Assembly: GCA_002298885.1 (NCBI GenBank)
Contig: DBMK01000336.1
Span: 1-29,696 of the forward strand
Reading direction: 5' to 3'
From: Anaerolineaceae bacterium UBA700
Lineage (GTDB): Bacteria; Chloroflexota; Anaerolineae; Anaerolineales; Anaerolineaceae
Length of the DNA stretch: 29,696 bases
Under the pieces are notes generated by a model, which made no database searches, had not been told where the DNA came from, and was given only the letters and a program-made list of their open reading frames with translations. Positions within the stretch are counted from its first letter, which is position 1. The number at the start of each line of letters is the position of its first letter. A program made the translations under genes and the position numbers. Below are positions 25,533-29,696 of this stretch, in pieces.

Positions 25533-25565
25533 TTTGTCAGCTAATTGTCATACAATTTTGATCTG
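25533..25565 (+). promoter_or_regulatory. Second set of 11-bp direct repeats
   Basis: TTTGTCAGCTA, ATTGTCATACA and a weaker ATTTTGATCTG follow at exactly 11 bp. The first two units match those at 17406-17427 at most positions. They begin ten bases after the stop of the winged-helix regulator, upstream of the small two-TM gene. Confidence 0.65.
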
Positions 25566-25598
25566 GCCGCGGATACTGCCAGCGAATTGTATGACAAT
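25544..25598. promoter_or_regulatory. 14-bp perfect inverted repeat
   Basis: ATTGTCATACAATT (25544-25557) and its exact reverse complement (25585-25598) are 27 bases apart. The left arm is the second 11-bp box; the right arm is a box in reverse orientation. It may position facing regulator molecules or form a terminator-like stem for the upstream operon. Confidence 0.7.
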
Positions 25599-25601
25599 CG
25601 T

Positions 25602-25632
25602 TTGCCGGTACAAGTGCCTCCTGGCATAGAAT
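25602..25632 (+). promoter_or_regulatory. Weak promoter of the small two-TM gene
   Basis: TTGCCG (25602-25607) and TAGAAT (25627-25632) are 19 bases apart, slightly long. The -10 is fair. Its position just downstream of the box array suits regulated initiation. Confidence 0.35.
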
Positions 25633-25688
25633 GAGTCTAGAAGATCGAAGTTCCAACAGGCAGACAGACTCTCTAACGGAGGTGCAAA

Positions 25689-26246
25689 ATGACCCTGACA
25701 ACGAATTCCTCACCCTTTGCTGGACTAGGCAAGGTAATCATCGTCCTGGTCATCGTGGGAGGCCTTGTAGGGATCGCCCTGGGCCCCACGGACGTGTTGA
25801 ACTTCATCACCAACTCACAGAAAGCTAAAACTCAGGCCGGCAAGGACGCTATCGACCTGAAGTATTACGACCTGGTCAAGGGCAGCGAGACCGAAGGCGA
25901 GCTCGCCAGGGACCAGATCGACGTCCAGCTCTATCCTGAAAAAGTACGCCAGGAAATGGACTTCACCAACGCTGTCCGCTACGCTCTGCTCGGCATCGCC
26001 ACCCTGATGGTGCTGGGGCTGGGCTTCAAGCTGCTGGGCAAGATCTCACCGGCAAAGGCCGGCAAAAAGGAGCAGCAAAAGGAAGCGGACTTGAGGGCAC
26101 TGCAAATCAAACTGGCCCGCCAACAGGAACTGCTGAGCCGGATGGCGAAGCAGCAAGAGGAGGCCGGTTCCACAAATGGCTCAAAGGAGGTGATCCAGAA
26201 GAGATCTCCGCACGATGGATCCTACATCTCGATCAGCAACAACTAA
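25689..26246 (+). CDS. Small two-TM protein with coiled-coil tail, function unknown
   Basis: A 185-residue protein, not recognised. A first hydrophobic helix lies at about residues 14-35 (VIIVLVIVGGLVGIAL). A polar loop of about 60 residues is rich in D, K and E. A second helix lies at about 97-117 (ALLGIATLMVLGLGFKLLG). The cytosolic-type tail has Lys/Glu/Gln-rich coiled coil (KKEQQKEADLRALQ, ARQQELLSRM), ending polar. GGAGGTG lies seven bases before the ATG. It follows the winged-helix gene by 165 bases carrying the repeated boxes, so it is probably the main target of that regulator. A membrane effector or partner of the 2TM receiver protein is inference. Confidence 0.7.
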   Translation: MTLTTNSSPFAGLGKVIIVLVIVGGLVGIALGPTDVLNFITNSQKAKTQAGKDAIDLKYYDLVKGSETEGELARDQIDVQLYPEKVRQEMDFTNAVRYALLGIATLMVLGLGFKLLGKISPAKAGKKEQQKEADLRALQIKLARQQELLSRMAKQQEEAGSTNGSKEVIQKRSPHDGSYISISNN

Positions 26247-26265
26247 CAACGCAGAAAGGAGGTGC

Positions 26266-26271
26266 TATAAT
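26266..26271 (+). promoter_or_regulatory. Possible -10 before the exporter genes
   Basis: A consensus TATAAT lies 76 bases before the exporter ATG, but no good -35 precedes it, so promoter activity is doubtful. Confidence 0.3.
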
Positions 26272-26288
26272 CGAATTGAATGGGAAAA

Positions 26289-26319
26289 ATCGAAGGTGCG
26301 CCGAAAGCGCACCTTCGAT
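26289..26319. repeat. 13-bp perfect hairpin before the exporter genes
   Basis: ATCGAAGGTGCGC (26289-26301) and its exact complement (26307-26319) enclose CGAAA. It lies between the two-TM gene and the exporter, downstream of the TATAAT. It may terminate or attenuate read-through; only a weak T-rich stretch (AATTTCT) follows. Confidence 0.65.
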
Positions 26320-26346
26320 GAATTTCTCAGCTTAACGAAGAAAATA

Positions 26347-28095
26347 ATGAACCACGTCCGCAAGCTCTTACCTTTTGTAAAACCTTATTGGAAGCTCTCC
26401 GTCGTAGCCCTGGTGCTCTTGACTTCGCTGGTGTTCATGGACCTGGCCATCCCGCGCCTGATCGAGCAGATTATCGACCAGGGTATCAAGCAGAATAACC
26501 TGGGCGTTGTCATCCAGACCTCCTTGTTAATGATTTCCATCTCTGTCGTGAGCACCCTGATCGCCGTGGGCAACAACATTGCTTCGGTGCGGGTGGGGGA
26601 AAGCGTGGCGCGCGACCTGCGCGAGGCCATCTTCGTCAAAGTCCAAGGCTTTTCGTACGGCAACCTGGACCATTTCACCACCGGCAAGCTGATGGTGCGC
26701 CTGACCAGCGACGCCAGCGCCGTGCAGCGCCTGGTGCAAATTTCGCTGCGTATCGGCACGCGCGCCCCGCTTTTGATGGTTGGCAGCCTGATTCTGATGA
26801 TCAATACCAGCCCCCACCTGGCGCTGACCATGCTGCCCCTGCTGGCGGTCACCTCGGCGGTCATCATCTTCTTCAGCATCAAAATGGAGCCGCTGTTCCG
26901 GGTAGTGCAGCAGAAGCTCGACCGGCTCAACACCGTCTTGCAGGAGAACGTGGCCGGGGCGCACCTGGTTAAGGCCTTCGTGCGCGCCGATCACGAGGGC
27001 GAGCGCTTCGAGGTGGCGAACGAGGAATTGACCGAGCGCAGCGTACGGGTAATGCAGTTCATGTCCACCATGTCTCCCGCGCTGACCGTTTTCGTTAATA
27101 TCGGCATGGTCATTGTCATCTGGGCTGGCGGGCTGCAGGCCATCCAGGGCGGGCTGACGGTGGGCCAACTGGTGGCCTTCACCAACTACCTGATCACCAC
27201 CATGGTTCCGCTGACCATGATGACCATGCTCTCGAACGTGTGGGCCAACGGAATTGCCTCGGCCCAGCGCATTAACGAAGTTCTGGACGCCGAGCCGGAC
27301 GTGGCAGAGGACCCGCAGGCCCAGGACTTGCCCGCGCAGGCCCAGGCGCGCGTCATGCTGCAGGATGTCGATTTCCATTACAACGGCAGCAGCGACGTGA
27401 CCGTACTGGAGGGAATCAACCTGCGGGCGGAGCCCGGGCAGACGGTGGCCATTCTGGGGGCTACCGGGGCCGGCAAGAGCTCGCTGATCAACCTCATCCC
27501 GCGCTTCTACGACGTTTCCAGCGGGCAGGTGCAGGTGGATGGGATCGACGTGCGCTGCATCCGCGAGGATTCGCTGCTCTCGCAAGTGGGCATCGTGCCC
27601 CAGGAAACGATCCTGTTCTCGGGTACGGTGAGCGATAACATCCGTTACGGCCGCCCGCAGGCCAGCGATGAGGAGGTGATCGCCGCCGCCAAGGCGGCGC
27701 AGGCCCACGATTTTATCCTCCAGTTTCCCCAGGGCTACGCCACCCATGTCGAGGAACGCGGCGCCAACCTCTCCGGAGGCCAGAAACAGCGCATTGCCAT
27801 TGCGCGTGCCCTGGTCACCCAGCCCAAGATCCTGATCCTGGACGACAGCACCAGCTCGGTGGACGTGGAAACCGAGACCAAAATCCAGGCGGCCCTGGAC
27901 GAGATCATGCGCGAGCGCACCAGCTTCGTGGTTGCCCAGCGCATCAGCACCGTGCTGAACGCCGACAAGATCGTGGTTATCGATAAAGGCCGGATTGCCG
28001 CCGAGGGCACCCATGCCGAGCTGATGCGCACCAGCCCGATCTACCAGGAAATTTACGCCTCGCAGTTGGGTAACGGCATTAACGGGAATACCTGA
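26347..28095 (+). CDS. ABC exporter half-transporter 1 (degenerate-site subunit)
   Basis: A 582-residue type IV ABC exporter subunit. I take the ATG at 26347 (MNHVRKLLPFVKPYWKL), although its ribosome site is weak; the frame is open back to 26215 but reads through the hairpin. Residues 1-320 are six TM helices with the family's coupling segments (NLDHFTTGKLMVRLTSDA). The NBD has Walker A GATGAGKSS, signature LSGGQKQR and Walker B ILILDDSTSSVD, where the catalytic Glu is Asp. In heterodimeric exporters such as TM287/288 this is the subunit with the degenerate ATP site. It ends two bases before the partner's ATG. Substrate may be a lipid, peptide or drug. Confidence 0.92.
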   Translation: MNHVRKLLPFVKPYWKLSVVALVLLTSLVFMDLAIPRLIEQIIDQGIKQNNLGVVIQTSLLMISISVVSTLIAVGNNIASVRVGESVARDLREAIFVKVQGFSYGNLDHFTTGKLMVRLTSDASAVQRLVQISLRIGTRAPLLMVGSLILMINTSPHLALTMLPLLAVTSAVIIFFSIKMEPLFRVVQQKLDRLNTVLQENVAGAHLVKAFVRADHEGERFEVANEELTERSVRVMQFMSTMSPALTVFVNIGMVIVIWAGGLQAIQGGLTVGQLVAFTNYLITTMVPLTMMTMLSNVWANGIASAQRINEVLDAEPDVAEDPQAQDLPAQAQARVMLQDVDFHYNGSSDVTVLEGINLRAEPGQTVAILGATGAGKSSLINLIPRFYDVSSGQVQVDGIDVRCIREDSLLSQVGIVPQETILFSGTVSDNIRYGRPQASDEEVIAAAKAAQAHDFILQFPQGYATHVEERGANLSGGQKQRIAIARALVTQPKILILDDSTSSVDVETETKIQAALDEIMRERTSFVVAQRISTVLNADKIVVIDKGRIAAEGTHAELMRTSPIYQEIYASQLGNGINGNT

Positions 28096-28097
28096 CC

Positions 28098-29696
28098 ATG
28101 GCCGTACAATCCTCAGACCAACAGAGCGCCAGCTTCCGCTCACGCATGCAAGATAGAGGTCCCGGCAGGCCGGGCAAGATCGAAAAGGCCCGCGACCCGC
28201 GCCGGGCGCTGGCGCGCCTGCTGCCTTACCTGGCGCCGCACAAATCTGGCCTGGCGGCCGTGCTGGCCCTGGTGCTCGTCTACACCGTCCTGGGGCTGCT
28301 CGGCCCATATTTGATGGGCGTGGCTATCGACAAATTCATCGGCGGCAAGGATACGGCCGGACTGGTGCGCACGGCGCTTTTCATGCTGGCGGCGTACTTG
28401 CTGAACAACCTGTTCCAGGCAATCGCAGCCTGGATCATGGCGCGTATTTCGCAGGTGGCGCTCAAACAAATGCGCACCGATCTTTTCCGGCATCTCCAGA
28501 CGCTCTCCCTGGGCTTCTTCGATACCCACCCGGCGGGGGGATTGATGAGCCGGCTGACCAACGACATCGATGCCATCAACCAGGCGGTCTCGCAAAACGT
28601 CACCTCGCTGGTTGCTAGCGTGCTTTCGTTGGCTGGAATCCTGATTGCCATGTTCGTTCTGAACGCCTGGCTGGCCCTGGCCACCCTGCTGGTGGTGCCG
28701 ATCATGCTGTGGTTCACCGATTTCGTGGCAAAATACACCCGCAAAGGCTTCCGCGATCTGCAGAAGGCGCTGGGTGACCTGAACAGCGTCACGGAAGAAT
28801 CGATCAGCGGGCAGAAGGTGATCAAGGCCTTTCGGCGAAACGATTCGGTCATCGAAGCCTTTAGCAAGCAGAACCAGGCCGTGTACAAAGCGGGGGTTTA
28901 CGCCAACAGCTACGCCCTGCTGCTGATGCCGCTCACCAACGTCCTCGGCAATTTCTTCGTCATCGTCCTGGCGGGGCTGGGGGGCTGGCTGGCTCTGCAG
29001 GGCCTGGTGAGCGTGGGCATGATTGCCACGTTCATCAACTACGGCCAGAATTTCATCCAGCCTCTGCGCCAGTTGGCCAACATGTATAACTCCATCCAGG
29101 CCGCCCTGGCCGGCGCAGAGCGGGTCTTCGAGATCATCGATACCCCGCCGGAGACTCCGGATGACCCGGATGCCGTCCCGCTGGAGACGATCGCCGGCGA
29201 TGTGCGCTTCGAGCAGGTCAATTTCGGCTACCTGCCAGGCGTGCCGATCATCAAGAATATGAGCATGCAAGCAAAAGCCGGGCAGATCGTGGCCCTGGTT
29301 GGGCCGACGGGGGCGGGCAAGACCACTATCATTAATCTACTGACCCGTTTCTACGAGATCCAGGGCGGCAGTATCAGCATCGACGGCAAGGATATCCGCA
29401 GCGTGCGCAAGGCTGACCTGCGCCGCAAGCTGGGCCTGGTGCTGCAGGATACTTTCCTGTTTTCGGATTCGGTGATGGAAAATATCCGCTACGGCAGGCT
29501 GGACGCTACGGACGAGGAGTGCATCCGGGCGGCCCAGATGGCCGATGCGGACCACTTCATCCGCCAGTTGCCCCAGGGGTACCAGACCAACCTGTCCGAA
29601 CGGGCCAGCAATCTCAGCCAGGGGCAGCGCCAACTGCTGGCAATTGCCCGCGCCATCCTGGCGGACCCCGCCATCCTGATCCTGGACGAGGCGACC
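28098..29696 (+). CDS. ABC exporter half-transporter 2 (consensus Walker B), cut by window end
   Basis: At least 533 residues; the frame runs off the window. An Arg/Gly-rich N-terminal extension (about 1-45) precedes six TM helices beginning LLPYLAPHKSGL. The coupling segment reads FFDTHPAGGLMSRLTNDIDA. The NBD has Walker A GPTGAGKTT and the altered signature LSQGQRQLLAIARA. Walker B ILILDEAT, with catalytic Glu, is the last readable motif. A canonical Walker B with LSQGQ complements subunit 1 (DDST with LSGGQ), so the pair should form one active and one degenerate ATP site. The D- and H-loops lie beyond the window. Confidence 0.92.
   Translation, partial: MAVQSSDQQSASFRSRMQDRGPGRPGKIEKARDPRRALARLLPYLAPHKSGLAAVLALVLVYTVLGLLGPYLMGVAIDKFIGGKDTAGLVRTALFMLAAYLLNNLFQAIAAWIMARISQVALKQMRTDLFRHLQTLSLGFFDTHPAGGLMSRLTNDIDAINQAVSQNVTSLVASVLSLAGILIAMFVLNAWLALATLLVVPIMLWFTDFVAKYTRKGFRDLQKALGDLNSVTEESISGQKVIKAFRRNDSVIEAFSKQNQAVYKAGVYANSYALLLMPLTNVLGNFFVIVLAGLGGWLALQGLVSVGMIATFINYGQNFIQPLRQLANMYNSIQAALAGAERVFEIIDTPPETPDDPDAVPLETIAGDVRFEQVNFGYLPGVPIIKNMSMQAKAGQIVALVGPTGAGKTTIINLLTRFYEIQGGSISIDGKDIRSVRKADLRRKLGLVLQDTFLFSDSVMENIRYGRLDATDEECIRAAQMADADHFIRQLPQGYQTNLSERASNLSQGQRQLLAIARAILADPAILILDEAT

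Noticed and set aside
26527..28308. A 593-residue antisense frame over exporter subunit 1
   Set aside because: The plus strand encodes an unmistakable ABC exporter; the antisense frame is a GC-bias shadow with no domain.
28140..29270. A 376-residue minus-strand frame
   Set aside because: It is antisense to exporter subunit 2, which is open to the window end.

Overview
The window (about 29.7 kb, GC-rich, tightly packed) looks like a chromosomal segment of a Chloroflexota bacterium, probably Anaerolineae-like. The basis is indirect: a secreted protein ending in a YLP..PLVRR-type tail, a lipoprotein with an NBR1-type Ig-like domain, large multi-GAF sensors, a receiver fused to a TRADD-N-associated-like membrane module, and a URO-D-like protein inside a sugar operon. 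No rRNA, tRNA, CRISPR array, transposase or phage gene was seen. The taxonomic call is inference.

Left flank (1-4000): a secreted protein of four ASH/choice-of-anchor-D-like repeats (minus), a lipoprotein with an NBR1-like Ig domain (plus), a membrane-anchored helix-hairpin-helix protein (minus) and a helical zinc-ribbon protein (plus). Then comes a small gene-poor patch with two tandem 17-bp palindromes and a short coding remnant.

Sugar operon (16946 down to 4018, all minus strand, 12 genes): Gfo/Idh/MocA dehydrogenase A, sugar-binding lipoprotein, two-domain ABC ATPase, permease 1, permease 2, dehydrogenase B, DeoC-like aldolase, dehydrogenase C, xylose-isomerase-like TIM barrel, ROK kinase, GntR/HutC regulator, URO-D-family protein. 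The transporter genes overlap by 4 bases or lie 5 nt apart. Long hairpins sit in the two longest gaps of the downstream half, and a 145-nt structured leader precedes the binding-protein gene. A TTGTA/TACAA inverted repeat overlaps the predicted promoter and is the best candidate site for the operon's own GntR regulator. The operon should import a monosaccharide or polyol, phosphorylate it, oxidise and isomerise it, and possibly cleave it by an aldolase. The substrate cannot be read from the sequence.

Repeat and promoter zone (16947-17526): the operator, three 72-bp-spaced hairpin repeats, and three 11-bp direct repeats just upstream of the next gene.

Signalling island (17527-26246, plus strand): a 1565-residue protein with a pseudo-receiver, seven GAF-like domains and a histidine-kinase-type ATPase; a stand-alone receiver; a receiver fused to a two-helix membrane module resembling the TRADD-N-associated 2TM family; and a receiver, inactive kinase-like and OmpR/PhoB winged-helix fusion. 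Then, after its own promoter region, a small two-TM protein. The same 11-bp-period TTGTCA-type direct repeats occur upstream of both the big sensor gene and the small membrane gene. OmpR/PhoB-type winged helices bind this geometry, so I predict the winged-helix regulator controls its own operon and the small membrane protein. This is the most interesting system in the window.

Right flank (26347-29696): two adjacent ABC exporter half-transporters. The asymmetry of their ATP-site motifs indicates a heterodimeric exporter; the second gene runs off the window.
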